Positions 55,100 to 62,365 of a stretch of DNA of 64,000 nucleotides are shown piece after piece. The translations under genes and the position numbers were made by a program. Every line of letters begins with the position of its first letter. Within the stretch, counting starts at the first letter, position 1. Source of the stretch: Paenibacillus sp. FSL R10-2782 (GTDB lineage Bacteria > Bacillota > Bacilli > Paenibacillales > Paenibacillaceae); contig NZ_CP151951.1 in the NCBI RefSeq assembly GCF_038592985.1, positions 2,037,001 to 2,101,000 on the forward strand. The letters are read 5' to 3'. A model generated the notes under the pieces. That model did no database searches and was not told where the DNA came from. It saw nothing but the letters and a program-made list of their open reading frames with translations.

Positions 55100-55900
55100 C
55101 TAGACAACTTTTTTATGGTGCCTCTGCTTGAACTCAGCCGGACTCAAGTACTCCAGAGAACCGTGAATCCGAATATGGTTGAACCAGTGCACATAGTCAT
55201 GTAATTCTGTGGTTAGCTCAGCTAGACTTTCAAAATGACGTTTCTTCACAAACTCCGTTTTGAAAATTTTAAACGTGGCTTCCGCAACGGCGTTGTCATA
55301 GGGGCAGCCTTTCATGCTTAAGGAACGCTCAATCTGAAAAGCCTCCAGCGCATCGTCGATGAGCTTATTCTTGAATTCATTGCCTCGGTCCGTGTGGAAG
55401 AGCTGAATGTCATTCAGGTTGCCCTTAATCGAAGCCAAAGCACGGTAAACCAGCTTGGCATCCTTGTGTGCCCCCGCACTGTAACCGATAATTTCGCGGT
55501 TAAACAGATCCACAAAGAAGCATACGTAATTCCAATATGAACCTACTCTAACGTACGTCAGATCGCTTACGACGACAGATAACGCCTGCTCTTGCTCAAA
55601 TTTCCGGTCCAATACATTCGCTTGCTTGGCTTCATTGCATTTCGTGGGATGAGGCTTGTACTGAGCGATCGTATACGAGGAAACCAGCCCATATTCTTTC
55701 ATGATTCGTCCTATTCTCCGCCTGGATACCGTAAAGCCTTGTTGGTGCAACTCTTTTTTTATCTTACGCGTACCATAGTTTTGTCGGCTGCTTTGAAAAA
55801 TGTCCATAATCAGGGAGGGAAGCTCATCCTCCGATGTCACTTCCACTTTGTTTTCTTCATAATAATAGGTGCTTCTAGGGAGCTTTAGGACGTCGCACAT
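55100..55900 (-). CDS. IS3-family transposase OrfB (DDE)
   Basis: Coding frame with DDE residues in their usual context: SDLTYV, FHTDRGNEFKN, and the final Glu in DNAVAEATFKIFKTEF. The frame stays open beyond the first ATG back to about 55970, where it overlaps OrfA, so the full product is probably OrfAB made by -1 frameshifting near ACGAAAG. It contains an HTH_21-type region (FQSSRQNYGTRKIKKELHQQGFTVSRRRIGRIMKEYGL). Confidence 0.9.
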   Translation of the reverse strand: MCDVLKLPRSTYYYEENKVEVTSEDELPSLIMDIFQSSRQNYGTRKIKKELHQQGFTVSRRRIGRIMKEYGLVSSYTIAQYKPHPTKCNEAKQANVLDRKFEQEQALSVVVSDLTYVRVGSYWNYVCFFVDLFNREIIGYSAGAHKDAKLVYRALASIKGNLNDIQLFHTDRGNEFKNKLIDDALEAFQIERSLSMKGCPYDNAVAEATFKIFKTEFVKKRHFESLAELTTELHDYVHWFNHIRIHGSLEYLSPAEFKQRHHKKVV

Positions 55901-55941
55901 TGCTGATACCGAGTATTTATGTTTATTCTGGCGAATGACAT

Positions 55942-56226
55942 TTACTTTCGTCCCATGATCAGCGCGGCTTGCTTTAAAATGTCATTCTCCATGAGCAGTT
56001 GCTTGTTCTGTTTTCGAAGCTCGATCAGTTCTAATTCCTCTGGAGTTCGGTTGTCTTTCTCTTTGAAGGATCCAGATGTGGAACTCTGTTTCACCCATTT
56101 ATCTAACGATGAAGGATTCAAATCATACTCTTGAATGATATCCTTTCGCGGTTTACCACTCTGATAGAGTTGAACCATTTGTGCTTTAAATTCAGCGCTA
56201 AAGGTACGTCTTTCTTTTTTAGTCAT
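55942..56226 (-). CDS. IS3-family transposase OrfA
   Basis: A 94-residue helix-turn-helix protein: RTFSAEFKAQMVQLYQSGKPRKDIIQEY, SSLDKWVKQ, then a leucine-zipper-like ELIELRKQNKQLLMENDILKQA. It binds the IS ends. Confidence 0.9.
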   Translation of the reverse strand: MTKKERRTFSAEFKAQMVQLYQSGKPRKDIIQEYDLNPSSLDKWVKQSSTSGSFKEKDNRTPEELELIELRKQNKQLLMENDILKQAALIMGRK

Positions 56227-56309
56227 CGTCCATTTGCTCCTTCTAGGTTGGTCTGTAGTCTACTATATTAGACCACAATTTTTCTGTCTAGAAGAGTGTA
56301 GCCGATCCA

Positions 56310-56539
56310 GTGCAATATTGGTAGTCACCATGACCACCGGCTTAGAAAAAGAGTTCGACCTGAGTATGAAAGAGGTCAACGACTTCATTACCTGGTATGA
56401 AGGCAAGCAGGCTGGAACCAGCAAAGCTTCATATGCCATAAATAAACACGACAATAATAAAGGTCCATTTAGTAGTCGTAAGGATTACATGCTATATGAG
56501 AGGATATTAACGTTTGAAGTGAGTGAATACTCAAAATAA
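56310..56539 (+). pseudogene. 3' part of the IS-interrupted F5/8-type gene (shared C-terminal module)
   Basis: Begins with the duplicated GTG and continues AILVVTMTTGLEKEFDLSMK, then ITWYEGKQAG, KHDNNKGPFSSRKDYMLYER and ILTFEVSEYSK, closely matching the SPRY protein's C-terminal module. Removing the IS with one GTG makes the frame ...GNR-AILVV... exact, against GDR-AILTV in the SPRY protein. Confidence 0.85.
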
Positions 56540-56594
56540 GAATAAATCCCCGCTAAACTTAATTGGTCGGCGGGGAATTTTTCGTTGAGGTGAA

Positions 56595-56646
56595 TTCCGT
56601 TTGCCTAGCCAAATTTATTGAATGAAACATAAGGTATGCGGTATCT
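56595..56646 (+). repeat. Promoter-like repeat, copy 2 (pair of 52516-52568)
   Basis: About 52 bases matching 52516-52568, with CATAAGGTA (56628-56636), again a CATAnnnTA box. No YjcZ gene follows; IS630 transposase sequence comes next, so this copy is orphaned. Confidence 0.5.
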
Positions 56647-56721
56647 ATATTAGTTGAACTAAAGATTAGAAAACTATGGTAGAATTATACTTTAGAAACA
56701 TTTTTGATCTTTTTGAAAAGA

Positions 56722-56874
56722 GTGTTAACCGAATATCCGACAGGTAAAATTGCGATGATCCTGGACAATGCGCGAATTCACCATGCGAAGCTGCTGGCAT
56801 CGTTCCTAAACGAGATGAAGGATCTACTTGAGCCTCCCCATAGTCTCGAACTGAATGCAGTCGAAGGGGGCTGA
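56722..56874 (+). pseudogene. IS630-type transposase remnant, C-terminal part
   Basis: Reads VLTEYPTGKIAMILDNARIHHAKLL and ends in a degenerate PHSLELNAVEG, i.e. the last two catalytic acidic positions of IS630 transposases with part of the usual LPPYSPELNP block lost. It complements the N-terminal remnant at 52850-53240. The 150 bases after it, to about 57028, hold nothing I recognise. Confidence 0.7.
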
Positions 56875-57027
56875 AATGGCTTAGTCCGATGTGAATGTTT
56901 CTTTAATCGAATTAAGCATTAAGCACCCGTTGTGCAATCCGAAAGCAATGGTGACACGCTACTGACTACCTTGGTGGTTTTTTTGTATTTAAGGGATGAA
57001 TGTTAAAGGGTAATTAATCTATATATT

Positions 57028-57063
57028 ACAAAAGACTCCATCATTATTGACAGAGTCTTTTGT
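57028..57063 (-). terminator. Rho-independent terminator of the PLAT-domain gene
   Basis: ACAAAAGACTC (57028-57038) and GAGTCTTTTGT (57053-57063) are perfect complements. Confidence 0.78.
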
Positions 57064-57087
57064 ATTAACTGTTATAAGAATTTGTTA

Positions 57088-57576
57088 TTAGGATGGGAAA
57101 AGTGTTTCGGAATCTGCGGAACCGCCATCACCAAGCCAGCGGTTAGGGCCTGCAAATGAGAAAGTTTTCCCGTTTCCAGTTATTTTAATATTAGCGATTT
57201 TCCAACCAGGTTTATATCCAGATCCATCTGTTCTAATCGTAATTTTTCTGATGTCACCAAGGTTGCTGGTGCTGATTCTTGTTGTATCAGAATCCCCCTG
57301 TTCAAAGCTTCCATTGAGTGTAGCGGTAGCATAATCTCCATTAGAACCATACAGAGTTATAGAAATATTTGAATCGGTTCCAGCATCTTTAAGATTGGCA
57401 GTGTTTACAGTAACAACATATTCAACATTAGCAAAAGGTGTAACTGACTCTATACTTCTACTAGAGTCTTGAAATGAACTATAAGTGTCACTTGTGACCT
57501 GATCGGCAAAAGAAGGCGCTGCGAAAGCTACAGATGAGATAAACAGTGCTGATGCTAGTAAAGATACTTTTTTCAT
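57088..57576 (-). CDS. Small secreted PLAT-domain protein
   Basis: A 162-residue exported protein. Signal peptide residues 1-24 (ending PSFA-DQ). PLAT/LH2 beta-sandwich about residues 50-145: EYVVTVNTANLKDAGTDSNI, ITLYGSNGDYATATLNGSFEQG, DIRKITIRTDGSGYKPGWKI and KTFSFAGPNRWL, the lipid- or membrane-binding fold of lipoxygenases and alpha-toxin C-terminus. No catalytic domain is attached. AAAGGTGG lies upstream of the ATG. It may bind lipids or surfaces outside the cell. Confidence 0.8.
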   Translation of the reverse strand: MKKVSLLASALFISSVAFAAPSFADQVTSDTYSSFQDSSRSIESVTPFANVEYVVTVNTANLKDAGTDSNISITLYGSNGDYATATLNGSFEQGDSDTTRISTSNLGDIRKITIRTDGSGYKPGWKIANIKITGNGKTFSFAGPNRWLGDGGSADSETLFPS

Positions 57577-57745
57577 TAAATTGTTACCACCTTTCTAGTA
57601 TTTGTATTTAATGTTATACATGTGGCATATACTTGTACATAGTTCTTTGGTAGTGAAGAAGAATATTTTTATTGTCTTTGTTTGTCATATTTTATCCTTA
57701 TGTGTCGATATCCTTGTTTCCATATGAATTACTGAGGTGATCAGC

Positions 57746-58012
57746 ATGAATCATACATATAAAGTGTTAAAGTCGCGTATCGAACTATTTGCAGCAGCAT
57801 TAAGCCAGGTAAGAGTATATGTAGTAAAGCCGTTGGGTGAGGATACGGTGGGGGTTGTAGACTACCTTTTTGCCGCACCTGAGGCACAGCGACTTTTTAT
57901 TTTACATTATAAGGGGGTGTGCCAGCGCCGTTGTCACCAGGTGCATACATATGTAAAATATAGCGAATATATTTGGGTTGACAGCACATTTGGACAGCAG
58001 TATGCTTGCTAG
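57746..58012 (+). CDS. Hypothetical protein
   Basis: An 88-residue frame with GAGGTG before the ATG. It reads KVLKSRIELFAAALSQVRVYVVKPLG then VVDYLFAAPEAQRLFILHYK and CQRRCHQVHTYVKYSEYIWVDS. I do not recognise it. Its last 35 bases contain the promoter of the following riboswitch RNA. Confidence 0.5.
   Translation: MNHTYKVLKSRIELFAAALSQVRVYVVKPLGEDTVGVVDYLFAAPEAQRLFILHYKGVCQRRCHQVHTYVKYSEYIWVDSTFGQQYAC
57978..58006 (+). promoter_or_regulatory. Promoter of the M-box RNA, inside the preceding ORF
   Basis: TTGACA (57978-57983) and TATGCT (58001-58006), 17 bases apart. Transcription would start near 58013, just before the riboswitch. Confidence 0.72.
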
Positions 58013-58021
58013 GGAAATATG

Positions 58022-58190
58022 GATGTCCTCGTTAGGTGAGGCTCCTATACGAACATAAGCCACTGCCCGGAAACATCGAAAGATGCCAATGGGTATAACA
58101 GGAATTGCCGGATTAAGGCTCTTCTTAATGTGGCTAAAGAACTTTGGTTCTTTTACGTCGTATAGTGCTAAAGCTCGACTTGGGGGAATC
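58022..58190 (+). promoter_or_regulatory. M-box (ykoK leader) magnesium riboswitch
   Basis: Carries the conserved M-box elements in order: CGTTAGGTGAGGCTCC, CACTGCCCGGAAAC, GAAAGATGCCAATGGGT, AACAGGAAT, and near the 3' end GTATAGTGCTAAAGCTC. These match the magnesium-sensing leader known from mgtE and related genes of Bacillus. The folded, magnesium-bound form would release the terminator at 58225. The controlled gene is the DUF1003 gene at 58507. Confidence 0.93.
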
Positions 58191-58224
58191 GGATATTTGC
58201 ATGCCTTATCTTGCATGCAGAACG

Positions 58225-58257
58225 ACGCCCCTTCAGTTGAACTGAGGGGCGTTTTTA
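58225..58257 (+). terminator. Expression-platform terminator of the M-box
   Basis: ACGCCCCTTCAGTT pairs with AACTGAGGGGCGT, followed by TTTTTA. Placed directly downstream of the riboswitch core. Confidence 0.88.
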
Positions 58258-58353
58258 TTTCAATGTGTTAGGTATTGGCAGTGACATGGTTCTTGTGAGA
58301 TCAGTAAAATATGGAGCCAACAATACGATATGGGAGAGGGGGGTAACCATTCT

Positions 58354-58467
58354 ATGAGTAGTCGAAGTTCGACTGAACCGGATCCAGAGCCAGTGAGTCT
58401 ATTGGCAGTCGGGTTAAAACTAGATACCGTAATTGAGTATGGTTGCAGCTCCTCTCCTACGGGGTAG
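58354..58467 (+). CDS. Possible leader ORF between the M-box and the DUF1003 gene
   Basis: A 37-codon frame with GAGGGGGG about 11 bases upstream of its ATG, reading TEPDPEPVSLLAVGLKLD then VIEYGCSSS. It lies inside the leader, and GGCAGTC (58404-58410) within it pairs with GACTGCC (58478-58484) next to the DUF1003 ribosome site. It could be a second regulatory layer or noise. Confidence 0.25.
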   Translation: MSSRSSTEPDPEPVSLLAVGLKLDTVIEYGCSSSPTG

Positions 58468-58506
58468 TATTGGGCCTGACTGCCTTAAAATAAGGAGGTA
58501 GTCGAC

Positions 58507-59064
58507 ATGTCAAAAATGAATTTTTTTCAAAAAAAGCAGCAAAATAAAAGTGCTGCTCAAATTCAAGGCTTTGATATTGAATTGAATCCGGAAAATACTC
58601 GTCGTATTGATCGGCTAGTCGATAGTTACGAAAATAGCATTCTTTCTCATTTAGATGAAGCGTACCAAAGAACGACAAGCTGGCAAGATCGTCTTGCGGA
58701 TCGGATTGCATCATTCGGCGGTAGCTGGAGATTTATTACTTATTTTGCTATCTTTCTGACCATCTGGATACTCTTGAACAGCTTGCCGTTTACTCGCTTT
58801 CATTTCGATGAACCTCCATTTATCTTGTTGAACTTGTGTTTGTCCTTTATCGCAGCATTCCAGGCTCCAGTCATTATGATGAGTCAGAACCGCCAAGCTG
58901 CAAGGGATAAGCATGAATCGATCATTGACTTTGCGATCAACTACAAAGCGGAACAAGAGATTGACGATATGCAAAGCCACCTTCATCGGATCGAAGGCGA
59001 GCTGATTGAGATTAAAAAACTTTTACTTGTTCTAAACAACCGAATGAATGAAGAACACAAATGA
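58507..59064 (+). CDS. DUF1003 membrane protein under M-box control
   Basis: A 185-residue protein. Charged N-terminus, two membrane segments in the DUF1003 block (FITYFAIFLTIWILLN about residues 78-95, FILLNLCLSFIAAFQAPVIMMSQNRQAARDK about 105-135), then a coiled-coil tail (MQSHLHRIEGELIEIKKLLL). AAGGAGG lies 9 bases before the ATG. DUF1003 members occur under magnesium riboswitches, and this one's leader begins with an M-box, so a role in magnesium uptake or homeostasis is likely. Confidence 0.88.
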   Translation: MSKMNFFQKKQQNKSAAQIQGFDIELNPENTRRIDRLVDSYENSILSHLDEAYQRTTSWQDRLADRIASFGGSWRFITYFAIFLTIWILLNSLPFTRFHFDEPPFILLNLCLSFIAAFQAPVIMMSQNRQAARDKHESIIDFAINYKAEQEIDDMQSHLHRIEGELIEIKKLLLVLNNRMNEEHK

Positions 59065-59148
59065 CCCTTTGGATTATATGGAGGCCCCGTAGTAAAGTTT
59101 TCACCTGAATCGATTAAGATTAACGGAAGCTATTTTATGAGGAATCAG

Positions 59149-59408
59149 TTTGAATTAAAAGTAGATGTAAAGAAGGACTCCACTGGTATATAGCCAGAAT
59201 GGAGTCCTTCATATCATTTATTTAGTTGAATACTTGCTTACTTCAAACGTGAGTATTTTATTGAAGATTACATAGTCTTTACGGTTGCTGAATGGGCCTT
59301 TGTTATTATTGTGCTTGTCAATGGCAAAGAATGAGGCACCTCTACCAGCATCTTTAGCGTCATACCAAGCGATGAAGGCACTCAGTTCTTTTTTGCTTAA
59401 ATCGAATT
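59149..59408. repeat. 260-bp duplicated segment, copy B
   Basis: Same orientation and length as 53241-53500, with about 16 differences by hand count. Sequence on both sides is unrelated to copy A. Confidence 0.85.
59218..59408 (-). pseudogene. Truncated copy of the shared C-terminal module
   Basis: Encodes FDLSKKELSAFIAWYDAKDAG through NNKGPFSNRKDYVIF to EVSKYSTK and a stop, with no start codon or upstream domain. Part of the duplicated block, so it arose by copying the end of the SPRY gene. Confidence 0.8.
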
Positions 59409-59507
59409 GACCGGAATTGTAATTGGACAGATAACCAATTTTGCATTATCAAAACGAGAGAAATAAAAGCCTGTTTGTCTCGAATTGCATAACTACTCCT
59501 CTTGTCT

Positions 59508-59801
59508 TTATTCCAAAGACTCTACCCAGTTTTTAAAAATAATCAGCAACTCATTTAGATTTTGTACACCACCGTAGCCTTTAAATGTTGTTTCGGCTTT
59601 TTTACAATGAATCCAATCTGATTCACTTCGTTCGACAGATATCGGTTCAAAATCTTTTTCAGCCAGTATCGTTCCTTCTAAATGAATGAATATAGACCAG
59701 CCTGGATTATCCAGTGTTAAAATCTGTATTCCTTCTGCATGTTCCCAGACTCCATTACAATGTTGAGCAAACCAATTTTGTATCCATGTCATAGTATCCA
59801 T
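59508..59801 (-). CDS. Imm53 family immunity protein (orphan)
   Basis: A 97-residue protein. WIQNWFAQHCNGVWEHAEGIQILTLDNPGWSIFIHLEGT at the start and RSESDWIHCKKAETTFKGYGG with a final IIFKNWVESLE match Imm53, the antitoxins of polymorphic toxin systems. No toxin gene, Rhs/YD repeats or WXG100 partner is visible nearby, so it is an orphan, possibly protecting against siblings' toxins. Confidence 0.82.
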   Translation of the reverse strand: MDTMTWIQNWFAQHCNGVWEHAEGIQILTLDNPGWSIFIHLEGTILAEKDFEPISVERSESDWIHCKKAETTFKGYGGVQNLNELLIIFKNWVESLE

Positions 59802-59860
59802 TGAAGTATAATACCTCTACATAATAGACTTCGACAATATAAAATAGGGCCGACTTCATT

Positions 59861-60895
59861 CTAAAACAGCCTGCGGGCTGTTACGAAACGTTGCTGCCAT
59901 TTATCGTCAAGCGTGTCAAAATGAACGCCGCGTTCTTTGGAGAACGTATGCAGCAATTTGTTGTTCCCCGCATAGATAGCCACATGGCCGATCTCCAGCC
60001 CGCGTGCGCTGAAGAACAGCAGGTCGCCTTTGCGCAGCTCGTTTAGCCCGACCTTCCGGCCTTCTTTAGCTTGATCGTAAGAGACCCGGGGGAGCTCGAT
60101 GGAGAGCGTATGCCGGAACACTTCCGCTACAAAAGAAGAACAATCAAAGGTCGATGTCTGGCTGGTTGCTGCGCCGAATTCATAAGGGGTACCGAGGAAT
60201 TTCTCCCCGTAGGCGATCAGTTCTTCCCCTTGCCGTTCCGCCAGGGATGGGCTGGTATAATCGCTGTATTTTGGTTTTGCCGATATGTATCCGGTCAGAT
60301 TGTCTTTGGTGCGCACTTCCAGCCAGAGGGCATTGACCTCGCGGATGACATGAACCTTTTCGCCGCCTGAAATAAGCCGCAGGGAAGGGGAAGCTCCCGA
60401 TGAATCTGGCTCGCTGCGCAGGTTGACCCTGGAAAGAACCGTTGTGAAAAAATCGTTCCTGGAGACAATCCGAATCGTCCGAGTCAGTGCATCCCACTTC
60501 ACTGTGCTCCCAAGCGCTTCGCTTACAAAGCGCAGCGGAATCATCGTATTACCTTGAACAATCTGTCCGGGAACATTCAGGGACAGCTCATTGCCGTTTA
60601 GGGTGGAGGTGAGTTCCCCGATACGGTAGGTCAGCACCGTGTCGTCTTTGGTTGCCGTTACGGTTTTGCTAGATCCGTTCCAGGAGAGCCTGGCTCCTTG
60701 CGCCTCAAACAACTGGCGCATGGGGACGAGCGTTGTCCCGTCTAGCAGCAGCGGCGGGGCGGCAAGCTGGAGCGGGCGGTCATCCAGATAGACGGTCGTC
60801 ACTGGAGTCAGCGGCACCGATTTCGCATAAGACGGGTTCGCTTGGAGCTGCGATACGGCCAGTAGAGCCAGCAATACTCCCTTTTTGATTGTCAT
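59861..60895 (-). CDS. Secreted NlpC/P60 endopeptidase with copper amine oxidase-like and SH3 domains
   Basis: A 344-residue exported enzyme. Signal peptide residues 1-24. Copper amine oxidase N-terminal-type domain about 30-148 (DGTTLVPMRQLFEAQGARLSWNG; GNTMIPLRFVSEALGSTVKW), SH3 domain about 155-205 (RVNLRSEPD), then NlpC/P60 about 225-344 with Cys252 in TFDCSSFV, GHVAIYAG and LHTFSKERG as the Cys-His-His set. It should cleave peptide stems of peptidoglycan outside the cell. It follows murQ on the same strand after 85 bases, fitting muropeptide recycling. Confidence 0.9.
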   Translation of the reverse strand: MTIKKGVLLALLAVSQLQANPSYAKSVPLTPVTTVYLDDRPLQLAAPPLLLDGTTLVPMRQLFEAQGARLSWNGSSKTVTATKDDTVLTYRIGELTSTLNGNELSLNVPGQIVQGNTMIPLRFVSEALGSTVKWDALTRTIRIVSRNDFFTTVLSRVNLRSEPDSSGASPSLRLISGGEKVHVIREVNALWLEVRTKDNLTGYISAKPKYSDYTSPSLAERQGEELIAYGEKFLGTPYEFGAATSQTSTFDCSSFVAEVFRHTLSIELPRVSYDQAKEGRKVGLNELRKGDLLFFSARGLEIGHVAIYAGNNKLLHTFSKERGVHFDTLDDKWQQRFVTARRLF

Positions 60896-60980
60896 GCTGT
60901 CATCACCTCGTTGTTGATATGTTCATCTAAGTTGTACGAGGCTACCCTTAATTAGTTGTGTACCAAATATTGGAGCGATT

Positions 60981-61883
60981 CTAGCTTTCCTTCAAGGCGC
61001 CGTGCACGAATCCATCCGCCGCCGTCAACCGGCGATGTGCTTCAGCGGCGTCAACTCCAGCCAGCAGCATAACAATCGCCGTCTTCACGTGACCTTCCGA
61101 TTCATGGAAGGCTTGTTCAATTTGCTCCCCGGAAGCATCTGTAGCCAGTTCGATAATGCGCTTGGCCCTGTAGACCAGCTTCTCGTTAGAGGGGTTCAAA
61201 TCGACCATCAGATTCCAGTACACTTTGCCGATACGGATCATTGCTGTTGTGGTCAGCATGTTAAGAATCATTTTTTGCGCCGTTCCCGATTTCATCCGCG
61301 TCGAGCCCATGACAACCTCGGGCCCGACGACGGCTTCAATCGTCAGCTTGCCGAGCCTGGTCATCGGCGTTCCGTAGTTGTTGCAGAGGCCGATAACCAC
61401 CGCTCCCCGTTCTCCGGCGCGTTTCATCGCGCCCAGCACATAAGGCGTACGTCCGCTGGCGGCAATGCCGATGACGACATCGCTCACGCTGATTGCGGCA
61501 TCGTCGATATCGGAGGCGCCCAACTCCTCGCTGTCCTCCGCGCCTTCGACCGGGTCCTTGACGGCCCAGAATCCGCCGGCGATTAAGCCCTGTACCATCT
61601 CGGGGGTGGTCCCGTAGGTCGGCGGGCACTCCGAGGCGTCAAGAATGCCAATTCTCCCGCTCGTTCCGGCACCAACGTAGAACAGCCTGCCGCCATTGCG
61701 GAACGCCTCCACGATAAAGTCGGCTACTTCGGCAATCTGCGGTATCAGACCGTGGATTACCTCGGCGACCTGGCGGTCTTCATTGTTAATTAGATGCATA
61801 ATTCCAGCGGAATCGAGATGGTCGATTGCATTTGTTTGGTCATTGGGCTGCTCTGTAATCAAACTACCTAAAATATGGTTCAT
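60981..61883 (-). CDS. murQ: N-acetylmuramic acid 6-phosphate etherase
   Basis: A 300-residue SIS-domain enzyme that splits the lactyl ether of MurNAc-6-P to give GlcNAc-6-P in cell-wall recycling. RLFYVGAGTSGRIGILDASECPPTYG, AVKDPVEGAEDSEELG, IGIAASGRTPYVLGAMKRA and GSTRMKSGTAQKMILNMLTTTAMI are signature blocks. AGGAGG precedes the ATG. Unlike Bacillus operons, no MurR, MurP or NagZ gene adjoins; the remnant at 61993 is likely its former upstream partner. Confidence 0.95.
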   Translation of the reverse strand: MNHILGSLITEQPNDQTNAIDHLDSAGIMHLINNEDRQVAEVIHGLIPQIAEVADFIVEAFRNGGRLFYVGAGTSGRIGILDASECPPTYGTTPEMVQGLIAGGFWAVKDPVEGAEDSEELGASDIDDAAISVSDVVIGIAASGRTPYVLGAMKRAGERGAVVIGLCNNYGTPMTRLGKLTIEAVVGPEVVMGSTRMKSGTAQKMILNMLTTTAMIRIGKVYWNLMVDLNPSNEKLVYRAKRIIELATDASGEQIEQAFHESEGHVKTAIVMLLAGVDAAEAHRRLTAADGFVHGALKES

Positions 61884-61992
61884 GAGGTTCCTCCTACCAG
61901 TCTAGTATACTGAGTATTTCGCATAATTTCCCAAGCAATATTACAGCGGTATTTCAATTGAATATGCAAAATCCTGTTTCTCTGTATTGAAG

Positions 61993-62211
61993 CTACAACA
62001 AGGTGGATGGGGGTTCATCCTGCCGCCCGTCCACCAGTTCGCGGGCCAGCCGCGCTGCTCCGACCGAAGGCGGCGCTCCCTGGCTCCCGTCAACAAAAAC
62101 CAGTCCACCGAATGACTCCTGCAGTCTACCGCACAGCATTTCGCGGAAGAGCGGGGCGTATCTGAAATGTATCTCATGCCTCGAATACCCCTTAATTTCA
62201 TAATTAAACAA
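61993..62211 (-). pseudogene. C-terminal remnant of a sugar-kinase-like gene (BadF/BadG ATPase type)
   Basis: Reads RYAPLFREMLCGRLQESFGGLVFVDG and APPSVGAARLARELVD before its stop; this resembles the end of N-acetylglucosamine/N-acetylmuramic acid kinase-type proteins, whose last helix carries P-x-x-GAA-x-x-A. Everything N-terminal is missing. It lies 109 bases upstream of murQ on the same strand, where such kinases are often found. Assignment is moderate. Confidence 0.45.
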
Positions 62212-62330
62212 TGTAAGTCAAAATACTCAAAGTCATTAATGAACTAAGGGTATTTTGGCTTTTTAATGCGTCTGTGAGATGAGAGCATTCATACGTTAAA
62301 CTTAAAACCAGATAAGACTGACAAAAATAC

Positions 62331-62359
62331 TTGATATATATAGATGTCTATGTAATAAT
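62331..62359 (+). promoter_or_regulatory. Promoter with operator, probably giving a leaderless marR transcript
   Basis: TTGATA (62331-62336) and a TAATAAT -10 (62353-62359). TATAGATGTCTATG (62339-62352) lies in the spacer and is a near-copy of the palindrome at 62806. The ATG at 62366 is 7 bases after the -10, where transcription should start, and no ribosome site precedes it. Confidence 0.55.
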
Positions 62360-62365
62360 ACTTGT

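Larger units (their letters stand above)
55082..56309 (-). mobile_element. IS3-family insertion sequence (1,228 bp)
   Basis: Ends are imperfect inverted repeats: left TGGATTGTCAACACTAAAC (55082-55100) and the right end read inwards TGGATCGGCTACACTCTTC, each followed by CTAGACA. The element is flanked by GTG on both sides (55079-55081 and 56310-56312), a 3-bp target duplication. It carries orfA and orfB on the minus strand, with the orfB catalytic triad intact. It inserted into the F5/8-type gene. Confidence 0.88.

Noticed and set aside
58083..58271. 62-codon frame
   Set aside because: It is made of the M-box core and its terminator.
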